Below are positions 7,181 through 16,159 of a DNA stretch of 64,000 nucleotides, in pieces. Position numbers and translations under genes: made by a program. The first letter of the stretch is position 1. Every line of letters begins with the position of its first letter. The notes below the pieces were generated by a model, which ran no database searches, was not told where the DNA came from, and saw only the letters and a list, made by a program, of their open reading frames with translations. The stretch covers positions 744,001 to 808,000 of the forward strand of contig JAUJEB010000004.1 in NCBI GenBank assembly GCA_030442055.1, written 5' to 3'. This DNA comes from Agaribacillus aureus. Lineage in GTDB: Bacteria > Bacteroidota > Bacteroidia > Cytophagales > Cyclobacteriaceae.

Positions 7181-8206
7181 ATGAAAAAACAGTTTAAAAC
7201 CCTGGCTATATTTATTAGTGTGGCAGTGGTGCTAGCCTTTATTTTATTTGTAATCAACCAGGTCGCTGCCGTTTATGCCAACCTTTCGGCGGTGAACCCA
7301 GCGCTGGCTAAAGTGGTATTAGGCATATTGGTGCTTATCTTTGCAGCTATGCTTATTACGCCGGTGGTGATTTATGTTAAACTCCCAAAACCAATCACCT
7401 TCCCAGACAATGATGCTGAAAAAGAAAAATATTTCAGACAATTGGCCAAAAGACTTGAGAAAAATAAACATCTCCAAGGCCTGAATTTAGACCTGACTAA
7501 CAAAGAAGGATTAGAAAAGGCACTGGGGATATTGCAGGAGAAAGCCAACGATACCATCCAGAAAACGGCAACCAGCGTATTTTTGACCACGGCAGTATCG
7601 CAAAATGGTAAGCTGGATGCTTTGACCGTGTTAGTGACACAAACAAAAATGGTGTGGGAAATCGCTCATATCTACTGGCAAAGACCAGCCTTACGAGATA
7701 TGATCCATTTATACGCCAACGTCGGTGGCACTACCTTTCTGGCATCTGAAATTGAAGATCTGGATATCAGCAGGCAGATCGAACCAATTTTGAGCGCCAT
7801 GTTCAAAAGCCCCGGTAAATCATTGCCCATTGTGGGGCATGCTGCCCATATTATCATGGACTCTATTCTGGAAGGTTCGGTAAATGCCTTTTTGACCCTA
7901 AGGGTTGGAATTATTGCTAAAAGATATTGCGGTGCTCAGGAGGCATTTGACAGAAAAAAGGCCAGGAAAAATGCTTTTATCGAGGCTTCGGGATTGTTGA
8001 AGGTTCTCGTTGTAAAATCGTCAGGCAACGTCATAAACAGCCTGATAAAGGCCACCAAACGTACAGGTATCAATACCGTAAAGTCGGGTGTAAGCGCCCT
8101 GGAAAATGCAGCACAAAATATCAAGGAAAGTCTGGGTGGGCTGGCGGAAAAAATGGGAATCAGCAAAAAGGAAATGGAAAAAATCGGAGAAGAGGAAGGG
8201 TCTTGA
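7181..8206 (+). CDS. DUF697-family inner membrane protein
   Basis: 341 residues. Two transmembrane helices near the N-terminus (about 7-29 and 43-67) are followed by a charged region (70-110) and a DUF697-like hydrophobic domain (about 125-250) with TTAVSQNGKLDALTVL, YANVGGTTF and a SVNAFLTLRVGIIAKRYC segment. The C-terminal ~70 residues are basic and probably helical. DUF697 occurs in YcjF and, fused to GTPases, in other bacteria; its function is not established. Here no GTPase partner is adjacent. It appears monocistronic with its own promoter. Confidence 0.75.
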   Translation: MKKQFKTLAIFISVAVVLAFILFVINQVAAVYANLSAVNPALAKVVLGILVLIFAAMLITPVVIYVKLPKPITFPDNDAEKEKYFRQLAKRLEKNKHLQGLNLDLTNKEGLEKALGILQEKANDTIQKTATSVFLTTAVSQNGKLDALTVLVTQTKMVWEIAHIYWQRPALRDMIHLYANVGGTTFLASEIEDLDISRQIEPILSAMFKSPGKSLPIVGHAAHIIMDSILEGSVNAFLTLRVGIIAKRYCGAQEAFDRKKARKNAFIEASGLLKVLVVKSSGNVINSLIKATKRTGINTVKSGVSALENAAQNIKESLGGLAEKMGISKKEMEKIGEEEGS

Positions 8207-8298
8207 GAAAATTGTTCACACCAACACTTTCAAACCTGTAACCCACCGGGTTAAGTAAATTTTTTTGATCCGTAAATTTTTCAAAAAAAGCCAACCTA

Positions 8299-8322
8299 AT
8301 AATTAAATGATCGTTTAATTAT
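8299..8322. promoter_or_regulatory. Palindromic operator upstream of tetR
   Basis: A 24-bp perfect inverted repeat: ATAATTAAA and TTTAATTAT arms around TGATCG. It lies immediately upstream of the TAACTTTG promoter box of the TetR gene, so bound repressor would block RNA polymerase. Autoregulation by the adjacent TetR protein is the natural reading. Confidence 0.7.
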
Positions 8323-8323
8323 C

Positions 8324-8331
8324 TAACTTTG
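8324..8331 (+). promoter_or_regulatory. Promoter -7 element (TAACTTTG), probably leaderless
   Basis: TAnnTTTG box ending only 4 nt before the TetR ATG, so the predicted transcript start coincides with the start codon. Confidence 0.65.
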
Positions 8332-8335
8332 CCCT

Positions 8336-8911
8336 ATGGCAAGACACAAATCGGCAAAAAAGCAGGATGCGATCATGCAGGCCACCCTCCACTTGGTAAT
8401 TGAGGAAGGCTTTCATGGTTTGTCAATGTCAAAAATTGCCAAAAAAGCAGGGATAGCAACGGCCACTATTTACGTTTATTTTAAAAATACCGGAGAGATC
8501 ATCAACCTTTTATATTTGAATTTAAAAGAGTTGATTTCAGCAGACATTATGAAGGGATACAAGGATACCATGACCACAGAAAAAGGATTTAAGGTAATCT
8601 GGCGTAATTATTTCGATAGTATCAGGAAATACGCCAGGGAGTTCCAATACCTGGAACAATTTGCCAATAGTCCCTACATCACCCAGGTATCGAAGGAAGA
8701 GGGAAGAAAACAGTTTAAACCTTTTTTGGATTTTTTTGATCAGGCCATGGCACATGGAGATATCAAAAAAATGTCACAGGGATTGGTACTTGCCTTATTC
8801 ATTGCACCGATGTCCTCTTTGGCTAAAAACATCAATTCCGGCCAAAGCCAGATCGACGAAACAGCCATTGAACTAGCGATGCACAGTACCTGGCTGGCTA
8901 TGAAAAAGTAA
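8336..8911 (+). CDS. TetR/AcrR family transcriptional regulator
   Basis: 191 residues. The N-terminal HTH (about 10-57) reads AIMQATLHLVIEEGFHGLSM, then SKIAKKAGIATATIYVYFKN, the typical TetR recognition-helix region. The C-terminal helices bind an unknown ligand. A 24-bp palindrome overlaps its promoter, and an AT-rich palindrome of related sequence sits in the 58-bp gap before the aldo/keto reductase. This suggests it represses itself and the reductase. The inducer cannot be inferred. The start is fixed by the promoter and by the HTH beginning close to the N-terminus. Confidence 0.9.
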   Translation: MARHKSAKKQDAIMQATLHLVIEEGFHGLSMSKIAKKAGIATATIYVYFKNTGEIINLLYLNLKELISADIMKGYKDTMTTEKGFKVIWRNYFDSIRKYAREFQYLEQFANSPYITQVSKEEGRKQFKPFLDFFDQAMAHGDIKKMSQGLVLALFIAPMSSLAKNINSGQSQIDETAIELAMHSTWLAMKK

Positions 8912-8925
8912 AAATTTTTGCAATT

Positions 8926-8949
8926 AATTAAATAAACATTCATTTAATT
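8926..8949. promoter_or_regulatory. Palindromic operator upstream of aldo/keto reductase
   Basis: Inverted repeat with arms AATTAAAT (8926-8933) and ATTTAATT (8942-8949) around AAACATTC. The right half resembles the operator in front of the TetR gene (12 of 16 positions match when aligned on TTTAATT), though arm spacing differs. Likely a second binding site of the TetR regulator. Confidence 0.55.
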
Positions 8950-8969
8950 TCAAAACCTTATTATTAAAG

Positions 8970-10004
8970 ATGAAATATAGAACTTTAGGAAACACCGGAT
9001 TAATGGTATCCGAATTATGCATGGGCACGATGACCTTTGGTGGCGATGGTATATTTAAGTTCATCGGCGCGCTGGGCCAGCAGGATGCCAATGCCCTGGT
9101 AGACAAGGCCCTGGATGCGGGCATCAATTTTTTTGATACCGCCGACTCTTATGCCATGCACCAATCAGAGCAAATGTTGGGAAAAGCCCTGGGTGACCGT
9201 AGAAAGGAGGTAATTGTAGCCACCAAAGCCAGGTTTCGCATGAATGACAATGTCAATGCCGTCGGTTTAACACGTCATCACTTATTTAACCAGGTAGAAA
9301 AAAGTCTGCAGGCATTGAATACAGATTATATCGACCTGTTTCAGATCCACAGTGTAGACCCGATTACACCCCTGGAAGAAACGTTGCGCGCACTAAACGA
9401 TCTGGTACAACAGGGCAAAGTGCGTTATATCGGCTACAGTAACCTCACTGCCTGGCAGGCCATGAAGGCTTTGTCCATATCAAGGCAGCATGGCTGGAAT
9501 GAATTTAAATCCGCACAAGTTTACTACTCTATAGCCGGGCGCGAGTTGGAAAGAAGTACCGTTCCGTTTGCACTGGATCAGTCCATTGCCATCCTTCCAT
9601 GGAGTCCGCTGGCCGGTGGTTTTCTTAGCGGTAAGTTTACCCGGGAAAATCAGTCTGCGGAAGGATCCAGAAGAACCGACTTTGACTTCCCCCCTATCGA
9701 CAAAGAAAAAGCCTTTGACATTGTAGAGGTCATGCGTGACATTGCCGACAATAAAAACGTCAGCGTACCACAAATAGCACTGGCATGGCTACTGCACAAG
9801 CCGGGGGTTACAAGCGTCATTATAGGCGCCAAAAAAATGAGTCAACTGGAGGATAATTTGAAATCAGTAGATGTTTCGCTAAATGCAGAAGAAATGACCC
9901 GCCTTGACGAAGTCAGCCAACTCGGACTGGAATACCCCGGTTGGTTTGGGCTGTCACCCAGTGACCGTATGCCTGGCGAAAGAGGCTGGTCGCAGCAAGA
10001 GTAA
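8970..10004 (+). CDS. Aldo/keto reductase
   Basis: 344 residues forming a complete AKR (beta/alpha)8 barrel. The catalytic tetrad is readable: D56 and Y61 (FFDTADSY), K86 (VATKARF) and H127 (FQIHSVD). The NADPH-binding end contains ILPWSPLAGGFLSG and SVIIGAKKMSQLEDN. These enzymes reduce aldehydes or ketones with NADPH in the cytosol; the native substrate is unknown. It lies 58 bp downstream of the TetR gene on the same strand with an operator-like palindrome between them. Probable role in stress or xenobiotic carbonyl reduction, by analogy with other TetR-AKR pairs. Confidence 0.92.
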   Translation: MKYRTLGNTGLMVSELCMGTMTFGGDGIFKFIGALGQQDANALVDKALDAGINFFDTADSYAMHQSEQMLGKALGDRRKEVIVATKARFRMNDNVNAVGLTRHHLFNQVEKSLQALNTDYIDLFQIHSVDPITPLEETLRALNDLVQQGKVRYIGYSNLTAWQAMKALSISRQHGWNEFKSAQVYYSIAGRELERSTVPFALDQSIAILPWSPLAGGFLSGKFTRENQSAEGSRRTDFDFPPIDKEKAFDIVEVMRDIADNKNVSVPQIALAWLLHKPGVTSVIIGAKKMSQLEDNLKSVDVSLNAEEMTRLDEVSQLGLEYPGWFGLSPSDRMPGERGWSQQE

Positions 10005-10110
10005 CAAACAGATTGTATTTAAATTCAATCCCACCATCCTGGCCTGTTACTTTATTGTCAAAGTTTCCGTGGAAACCACGGATTTGACGAATAAATGCCA
10101 ATAGATTATA

Positions 10111-10188
10111 AAGGCTGTCCCGAAGGTTTATCTGATCGAAAAAATCAACCTCGTTAAAAGATAAAACATAGCACCTTCCGGACAGCCT
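10111..10188. repeat. Long imperfect inverted repeat (hairpin terminator or MITE remnant)
   Basis: AAGGCTGTCCCGAAGG (10111-10126) and CCTTCCGGACAGCCTT (10173-10188) are inverted copies with 15 of 16 matches and a ~46-nt loop. The rest of the 372-bp gap between the aldo/keto reductase and the amidohydrolase fusion shows no gene. The right arm is followed by CTTTC rather than a clean T-run, so terminator function is uncertain. GGCTGTCC-type ends also occur in insertion sequences, making a miniature element possible. Confidence 0.55.
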
Positions 10189-10376
10189 TCTTTCATTAAA
10201 CTTAAATAAACGGGTACAGGACGAAATAAAGATCATTACTCGCCTTATCAACCATTTATGTCCATTTTCTTGCCGTATCTGTAAATTCACCTCTCAAAAA
10301 CCTTCTAAATCTTTATCTTTAGTGTTAAAATATTTGAACACTAACATAAGTCAAACCCAATTAACATTACCCAAAA

Positions 10377-13300
10377 ATGGCAAAGTTAACCCTTTACTTC
10401 ATCAGCTTTTTTTTAATGGTCAGCCCCATGGCCAGTGGCCTGGTTTTACAGGAGGAGACAACTAAAAGCGACTCTACCAAAAAGGATAAAAAGAAAGGGC
10501 TTCCTCTGGAAGCGGAAAGAAAAATCAAAATTAAAACCGATGAGGGCACCTGGATGTCACTGGATGTGAGCCCGGACGGCCAGACCATCGTCTTTGATTT
10601 TCTGGGCGACCTGTATACCCTGCCGATAACGGGAGGTAAGGCGGAAAGAATTACCGAAGGGCTGGCCTTTGACAACCACCCGAGATTCAGTCCGGATGGA
10701 AAAAGTCTCGTTTTCATATCGGATGAAGACGGTGCGGAAAATGTCTGGCTTATGAAATTGTCGGACAAGAAAAAGACGCAGATCAGCAAAGAAAAAAATA
10801 ACAAATTCCAATCAGCAGAGTTCAGCCCTGACGGAAAATACCTGGTAGCGGCAAAAGGAAAGCTCAATGCAAAATTGCATATATACCATGTAGACGGAGG
10901 GTCAGGTGCCAGCCTTATCAGCAAACCGGCTGGATTGAAAAGCATAGAACCCGCTTTTGGACCTGATGAACGTTATATCTGGTTTTCAAAACGCAATGGA
11001 GACTGGAATTACAATGCCCAATTTCCCCAATATCAACTGGCGGTTTACGACCGCGAAACCGGTAAAACGCACAATAAAACCGCCAGATACGGCTCCGCTT
11101 TTGCCCCCACACTATCGCCGGATGGCCAGTATCTGGTTTATAGTACCCGTTACAACACAGAAACCGGATTGATCATTCGAAACTTAAAAACTGAAGAAGA
11201 GCGGTGGTTGGCCTATCCGGTACAGCGAGACGACCAGGAAGCAAGGGCTACGCTGGGGGTTATGCCTGGCATGTCCTTTACACCGGACAGCAAGTTTTTT
11301 GTGACTTCCTATGGCGGTAAAATTTATAAGATCCCGGTGTCAGGCGGTGACGCTATAAACATCCCCTTCGAAATTGATGAAGAATTGGCTATTGGTCCCA
11401 GGTTGGATTTTGACTATCCCATCAGCGATGATAAAACCATGACTGTCACACAAATTCGCGACGCGATTGCCTCACCGGATGGAAAAATGTTGGCTTTCAC
11501 CGCTTTGAACAAGTTGTACGTCATGGATTTCCCAAACGGCTCTCCCAAACGTCTCCTTGAAATGGATGGCGTTCAGGCGCAACCAAGCTGGTCACCTGAC
11601 GGTAATTATTTGGTCTTTACGACCTGGGCCAACAATGAAGGTCACATTTACAAAGTCAATCTGAAGGGAAAGGCCAAAGCGCTAAAATTAACACAACAAT
11701 CCGGTTTATACCTCGAGCCTACATTTAACCCACAGGGAAGCCGGGTGGTATATGTGAAAGGGTCGGCCCGGGAGTTTCAAAACGCTTCCAGCATCTATTC
11801 ATTCGACCGCAGGTCGGAAATCGCCTGGATAAACGCTAACAGCGGGCCTGAAAACTTCATTGTAGAAGCCGAGGGCCGCATGAAACCACATTTTGTAAAA
11901 GGAAAAGATCGTATCTTTTTATTTAGCAGCAGTAAAGGATTAGTATCCATAAAATGGGATGGTACTGACGAAAAAGCGCATGTAAAGGTAAAAGGAATTA
12001 CCACTTACGGGATCAGTAATTGGGAAGACCATGACCACACACTGTATACGGAAAATATGGAGCCTAAAAGACAACCCTCAAACGCGACCATCATCATGAT
12101 GTCACCGGAAGGGGACCAGGCGATGGCGCAGGTAAACAATGATATTTACGTACTTACCGTCCCTTACCTCGGCGGCCAGACACCAGAAATTTCCGTAGCA
12201 AATCCCTCATCATCACAATTCCCGGCCAGAAAATTAACCAAAATTGGCGGGCAGTTTCCGCATTGGACCAGCGATGGTAAAAACGTCAACTGGTCTATTG
12301 GCAATGCTTATTTTTCCTACAATTTAGCCGATGCCAAAGCCCGGGAAGAAGCATTGAAAAAGGAAAAAGAGGAGAAGGAAAAAAAGGAAAAGGAAGAAAA
12401 GAAAGATGAGCAGAACAAAACCGATGAAAAATCGAATGACCCCGAAAGCAAAGAAGAGGAAAAGAAGGAGGATAAAGGATACCAGCCCAACGAGGTAAGA
12501 GTCAAGGTTACCGTCGCAAGGGATATTCCCGAGGGCGTCATGGCATTTAAAGGGGCGAGAATAATTACCATGAATGGTGAAGAAGTACTGGAAAAAGGAG
12601 ACCTGCTGATCGTCAACAATCGCATCAAGGCCGTTGGAAAAAGCGGAGAAGTCAACATTCCGGCCAATGTTACCGTTATAGACGCCGCTGGTAAAACCAT
12701 CACGCCTGGCTTTATCGACACCCATGCCCATATGTGGCCCATGTGGGAAATTCACAAAAAAGATGTGTGGCTTTACGCTGCAAACCTCGCCTACGGCGTC
12801 ACAACAACCCGCGATCCACAAACCGCCACCACTGATGTCCTGACCTACGCGGACATGGTAGAAACCGGGGAAATTCCAGGACCAAGAATCTATTCTACCG
12901 GCCCGGGCGTTGGTTTCTGGATGTACAATATTAAAGATTTGGAGCATGCCAAGAATGTCCTGAAACAATATTCGGAATACTACAAAACCAAGACAATTAA
13001 AATGTATATGGTAGGTAACAGGCAGCAACGCCAGTGGATTATTATGGCTGCCAGGGAACAAAAATTAATGCCTACCACTGAAGGAGCACTCGATTTCAAA
13101 TTAAATCTCAGCCAGGCCCTGGACGGCTACCCCGGGCATGAGCATAGCTTCCCCATTTACCCGATTTACAACGACGTGTTAAAATTAGTTTCCGAATCCA
13201 AAATGGCCTACACACCAACCCTGCTGGTCACCTATGGAGGCCCCTGGGCGGAGAATTATTTTTACGCCACAGAAAATGTAAATAATGATAAAAAACTAAA

Positions 13301-13790
13301 CTTTTTCACGCCTAAAGCCGAGTTGGATGCACGGTCCAGAAGAAGGCCGGGATGGTTTATGGAAGAGGAATACATGTTTAAAAAACACGCTGAATTTGTC
13401 AAGGAACTGGTAGAAAATGATGGTATTTCAGGTGTTGGTTCACATGGGCAATTGCAGGGACTGGGTTATCATTGGGAATTGTGGTCAGTGGCTTCCGGTG
13501 GTATAAGCGAACATAACGCTTTAAAGACCGCCACCATTTTGGGCGCCAAAGCACTCGGTTTATCCAAGGATCTTGGAACTATAGAACCGGGCAAACTGGC
13601 TGACCTGGTGGTCATGGACAAAAACCCCCTGGACAATATCAGAAATACAAATACCATCAAGTGGGTAATGAAAAATGGGAGATTGTACAAAGGGGATGAT
13701 TTGAGCGAGGTATATCCCGACCAGAAACCCTCCAAACAGCCCAACTGGTTACAAGCTTCACCAACAGGGGTACCAGGCATAGCAAGGTAA
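10377..13790 (+). CDS. Secreted TolB-like beta-propeller / amidohydrolase fusion protein
   Basis: 1137 residues. A signal peptide (about 1-22) is followed by a WD40-like PD40/TolB propeller (about 45-640) with repeated SPDG motifs (SPDGQTIVF, SPDGKSLVF, SPDGKYLVA, SPDGNYLVF). Residues about 652-704 form an extremely Lys/Glu-rich linker. The C-terminal amidohydrolase domain carries the HxH metal motif (DTHAHM, H783/H785) and the composite-domain ending GTIEPGKLADLVVMDKNPL. The family hydrolyses amide or ester bonds in small molecules or peptides; this fused arrangement is seen in other Bacteroidota, with unknown substrate. It is likely periplasmic or secreted. The following small secreted gene (48-bp gap) may be co-transcribed. 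Confidence 0.9.
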   Translation: MAKLTLYFISFFLMVSPMASGLVLQEETTKSDSTKKDKKKGLPLEAERKIKIKTDEGTWMSLDVSPDGQTIVFDFLGDLYTLPITGGKAERITEGLAFDNHPRFSPDGKSLVFISDEDGAENVWLMKLSDKKKTQISKEKNNKFQSAEFSPDGKYLVAAKGKLNAKLHIYHVDGGSGASLISKPAGLKSIEPAFGPDERYIWFSKRNGDWNYNAQFPQYQLAVYDRETGKTHNKTARYGSAFAPTLSPDGQYLVYSTRYNTETGLIIRNLKTEEERWLAYPVQRDDQEARATLGVMPGMSFTPDSKFFVTSYGGKIYKIPVSGGDAINIPFEIDEELAIGPRLDFDYPISDDKTMTVTQIRDAIASPDGKMLAFTALNKLYVMDFPNGSPKRLLEMDGVQAQPSWSPDGNYLVFTTWANNEGHIYKVNLKGKAKALKLTQQSGLYLEPTFNPQGSRVVYVKGSAREFQNASSIYSFDRRSEIAWINANSGPENFIVEAEGRMKPHFVKGKDRIFLFSSSKGLVSIKWDGTDEKAHVKVKGITTYGISNWEDHDHTLYTENMEPKRQPSNATIIMMSPEGDQAMAQVNNDIYVLTVPYLGGQTPEISVANPSSSQFPARKLTKIGGQFPHWTSDGKNVNWSIGNAYFSYNLADAKAREEALKKEKEEKEKKEKEEKKDEQNKTDEKSNDPESKEEEKKEDKGYQPNEVRVKVTVARDIPEGVMAFKGARIITMNGEEVLEKGDLLIVNNRIKAVGKSGEVNIPANVTVIDAAGKTITPGFIDTHAHMWPMWEIHKKDVWLYAANLAYGVTTTRDPQTATTDVLTYADMVETGEIPGPRIYSTGPGVGFWMYNIKDLEHAKNVLKQYSEYYKTKTIKMYMVGNRQQRQWIIMAAREQKLMPTTEGALDFKLNLSQALDGYPGHEHSFPIYPIYNDVLKLVSESKMAYTPTLLVTYGGPWAENYFYATENVNNDKKLNFFTPKAELDARSRRRPGWFMEEEYMFKKHAEFVKELVENDGISGVGSHGQLQGLGYHWELWSVASGGISEHNALKTATILGAKALGLSKDLGTIEPGKLADLVVMDKNPLDNIRNTNTIKWVMKNGRLYKGDDLSEVYPDQKPSKQPNWLQASPTGVPGIAR

Positions 13791-13838
13791 GCATGGATAA
13801 TAAATCATGTAAAATAAGGTTTTAGACGTCTCCCTGGC

Positions 13839-14354
13839 ATGAAATCAGCAATATGGTTATTGGTGCTTTTTGCTTTTGGACAGGCATTGCGTGCCCAGGA
13901 AAAGACAGCGTGTCAGGACGATCCGCTGTATCAAATGATGAATTTCTGGGTCGGTTCCTGGCAAGTCTATGACGAGGAGGGAAAACTGGTCGGCAGTAAT
14001 CGCATTGAGAAAATCCTGGATCAATGCGCTGTCATGGAGCATTGGCGCTCTGCAGAAGGCAATGAAGGGAAAAGCCTGTTTTATGTTGATAATAATACCG
14101 GCACGTGGAAGCAGGTATGGGTCACTACCAATGCCAAATTACCCTGGGGGCAAAAAGAAAAAACACTGATTTTTAGCAAGGAAAAAGAACAATTGCTGTT
14201 TCAGGGTGCTTATATGATGAATAATCAAAAGGTGCTGGACAGAACTTTGTTGACAAGGATCAACACTGATGAAGTGAAACAGGAAATCCAAATATCACGC
14301 GACGGAGGCCTTCACTGGCAAAGTGCCTTTGTAGGAATATACAAAAGAAACTAA
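13839..14354 (+). CDS. Secreted DUF1579-like protein
   Basis: 171 residues with a clear Sec signal peptide (MKSAIWLLVLFAFGQALRAQ). The mature part begins with MMNFWVGSWQVYDEEGK and continues as predicted beta strands (NRIEKILDQCAVMEHW, NNTGTWKQVWVT), the pattern of DUF1579 and lipocalin-like proteins. Such proteins are small beta barrels that may bind hydrophobic ligands, but no role is established. It follows the amidohydrolase fusion by 48 bp and could share its transcript. Confidence 0.75.
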   Translation: MKSAIWLLVLFAFGQALRAQEKTACQDDPLYQMMNFWVGSWQVYDEEGKLVGSNRIEKILDQCAVMEHWRSAEGNEGKSLFYVDNNTGTWKQVWVTTNAKLPWGQKEKTLIFSKEKEQLLFQGAYMMNNQKVLDRTLLTRINTDEVKQEIQISRDGGLHWQSAFVGIYKRN

Positions 14355-14558
14355 AGGAGTGTGAGTGTGTATTCTTAGCGGATGTACCTGTATTTCTCCA
14401 GGTAACCCCACCTACTTTCAAAAACCGAATAGCCGCGCCATTTGCACTCAAATGCCGGAGAAATCCTGGAAAAGCATAGTAGCATAAGCCAAAGGACAGC
14501 TTCAGACCAACACTACAGGATAGCCTATTTGTAAAATCCAGTTTAAATTTTTTAATGA

Positions 14559-14588
14559 AATTTATTTAGCAGTTTCGCTAAATAAATT
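14559..14588. promoter_or_regulatory. 30-bp perfect palindromic operator of ArsR regulator
   Basis: Arms AATTTATTTAGC (14559-14570) and GCTAAATAAATT (14577-14588) are exact inverted copies around AGTTTC. The right arm runs into a TATCTTTA box (14588-14595), a one-mismatch TAnnTTTG promoter, just before the ATG at 14599. The position indicates autorepression by the ArsR protein. Confidence 0.75.
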
Positions 14589-14598
14589 ATCTTTATAT

Positions 14599-14883
14599 AT
14601 GAGCAAAGCTGAAAGACAACTTGAGGACTTCGAAAAAGTCTTTAAAGCACTGGCACACGCATCGCGAAGAAATATCCTGGTTGTGCTGAAAACCCGGGAA
14701 AAAATGACGGCGGGAGAGATTGTGGAGCGGTTTACACACAAATGGCCGACAATTACCCGGCATTTAAAGCAATTGGAAGACGCCGGTCTGGTGCAGGTCA
14801 GGAAAGTAAGCAGGGAACAATATTATTCCTTAAATACAAAACGACTCACCGGGGTTGTTAATGAATGGTTAAAATGGTTTTAG
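14599..14883 (+). CDS. ArsR/SmtB family winged-helix repressor
   Basis: 94 residues consisting of one ArsR-type winged helix: FKALAHASRRNILVVLKTRE, then MTAGEIVERF and the recognition helix WPTITRHLKQLEDAGLV. No cysteine metal site (CVC or similar) is present, so it belongs to the non-metal or small-molecule-responsive type. The protein covers almost exactly the DNA-binding domain. A 30-bp palindrome overlaps its promoter. It is followed 19 bp later by a small same-strand gene, probably its regulated partner. Confidence 0.92.
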   Translation: MSKAERQLEDFEKVFKALAHASRRNILVVLKTREKMTAGEIVERFTHKWPTITRHLKQLEDAGLVQVRKVSREQYYSLNTKRLTGVVNEWLKWF

Positions 14884-14902
14884 AACAATAAATGAAAAAA
14901 AT

Positions 14903-15229
14903 ATGCAAACTAAAATGGCATTTTGTATGTACCGCCCCAAACACGGAAAAGAAAAAGCGTTGAAAGAACTCGTAAGACAGCACTTTCCCACGCTAAAAGC
15001 CTATGAGCTAGTTACAGATAAGCACAACTTCATAGCCCAGTCAGAAGACGGGACTATTATTGAAATCTTTGAGTGGACTGGTGATAGCGCCATCGACGCA
15101 GCCCACCAGCATCCTGCTGTTACAGCCATTTGGGAAAAGATGGCGCCTATCTGTGACTTTCCCGTCCTGCGTGAGCTGGAAGAGGCGGAGACGAGCTTTC
15201 CGGATTTTAAAGTAATCAACCTGGAATAA
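14903..15229 (+). CDS. Small protein, possible dimeric alpha/beta-barrel (ABM-like)
   Basis: 108 residues, no signal peptide. The start FCMYRPKHGKEKALKELVRQHFPTLKAYELVTD (strand, helix, strand), then GTIIEIFEWTGDSAIDAAHQHPAVTAIWEKM, matches the secondary-structure pattern of antibiotic-biosynthesis-monooxygenase-like or ferredoxin-like dimers. I do not recognise a specific family. Coupled to the ArsR gene with a 19-bp gap, it is presumably the repressor's target. Internal Met at residue 5 is an alternative start. Confidence 0.65.
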   Translation: MQTKMAFCMYRPKHGKEKALKELVRQHFPTLKAYELVTDKHNFIAQSEDGTIIEIFEWTGDSAIDAAHQHPAVTAIWEKMAPICDFPVLRELEEAETSFPDFKVINLE

Positions 15230-15363
15230 TGAGATTGTAGCAGGCTGCTGCTTTTCCCGGGGACATCTTCTTCGACAACGTTGCATTTCCGCATAGCGAT
15301 TCCAACGATTATCATGACGTTAGTGTCTGAGTATAAGAAAATAAACTTTAATAAATTTTTACT

Positions 15364-16065
15364 ATGCGAAACTATTTTTCGACCCTATTTTTCGCACTGT
15401 TAATTTTCAATGTTGGCTGTAGCGAAGATGATAATGCACCAGTGAAAAAAACAATGTCACTGAAATTTGAATTTGCCTCAGATAAAGAGGGATGGACGGA
15501 AGGCTTTGCTGATTATCCACAAGGCGAGGAAAGTTCTTATGAGCTTTCCTATACTCATGCAAATCTGCCTGATGAATTGGATACATCTCAGGGTTCCCTG
15601 AAGATATCAGGCAACAATCATAGCGATGATTTGTTTATGTATATCAAACGAAAGATTACCGGATTGACGCCGAATGGATCTTACCAGGTAAAGTTTAATG
15701 TAGAGGTGGCCTCCAATGCCCCCAGTAATGCCTTTGGCGTCGGAGGGGCTCCCGGAGAAAGTGTTTATTTAAAAGCAGGCGCCACCACCGGGGAGATCAC
15801 TACAACGGTTGACAATTCCGGGCATCACAGAATGACCCTCGATAAAGGCAACCAGGAAGAAGACGGAAAAGATATGGTCTTAATCGGCAATGTCGCCAAC
15901 GGAACTGACAAAGACCAGTATGTCCTGATTTCTAAAAGTAACAAAGACGCATTTCCTGTCACCGCAGATAGTAATGGCGAGTTGTGGGTGGTGATAGGTA
16001 CGGACTCAGGATTTGAGTCGGTGACGACTTTGTATTACAACAAAATCAGCATCTTATTTGAGTAA
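15364..16065 (+). CDS. Lipoprotein of unknown function
   Basis: 233 residues with a lipoprotein signal (MRNYFSTLFFALLIFNVGCSEDD, lipid attachment at C19). The acidic residues after the Cys (SEDD) fit export to the outer membrane surface in this phylum. The mature part is rich in Gly, Asn and Thr with predicted beta strands (YQVKFNVEVASNAPSNAFGVGG), resembling a jelly-roll or carbohydrate-binding-like fold. No family recognised. Monocistronic. Confidence 0.75.
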   Translation: MRNYFSTLFFALLIFNVGCSEDDNAPVKKTMSLKFEFASDKEGWTEGFADYPQGEESSYELSYTHANLPDELDTSQGSLKISGNNHSDDLFMYIKRKITGLTPNGSYQVKFNVEVASNAPSNAFGVGGAPGESVYLKAGATTGEITTTVDNSGHHRMTLDKGNQEEDGKDMVLIGNVANGTDKDQYVLISKSNKDAFPVTADSNGELWVVIGTDSGFESVTTLYYNKISILFE

Positions 16066-16159
16066 ATCGGTTAATCTTTTTCCATAAGAGACAATCCTCC
16101 CTTGTTTGGGCCACAGGCGCAGAGAGGGAGGGTTTCTCAAACTGGTTTTGGTCTTCAGT

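Noticed and set aside
9913-10290. 125-codon minus-strand frame after the aldo/keto reductase
   Set aside because: It spans the inverted repeat and the 3' end of the reductase gene antisense; no family resemblance.
12324-13061. 245-codon frame antisense to the amidohydrolase fusion
   Set aside because: It is a shadow of the Lys/Glu-rich coding strand (poly-Phe/Leu on the other strand).
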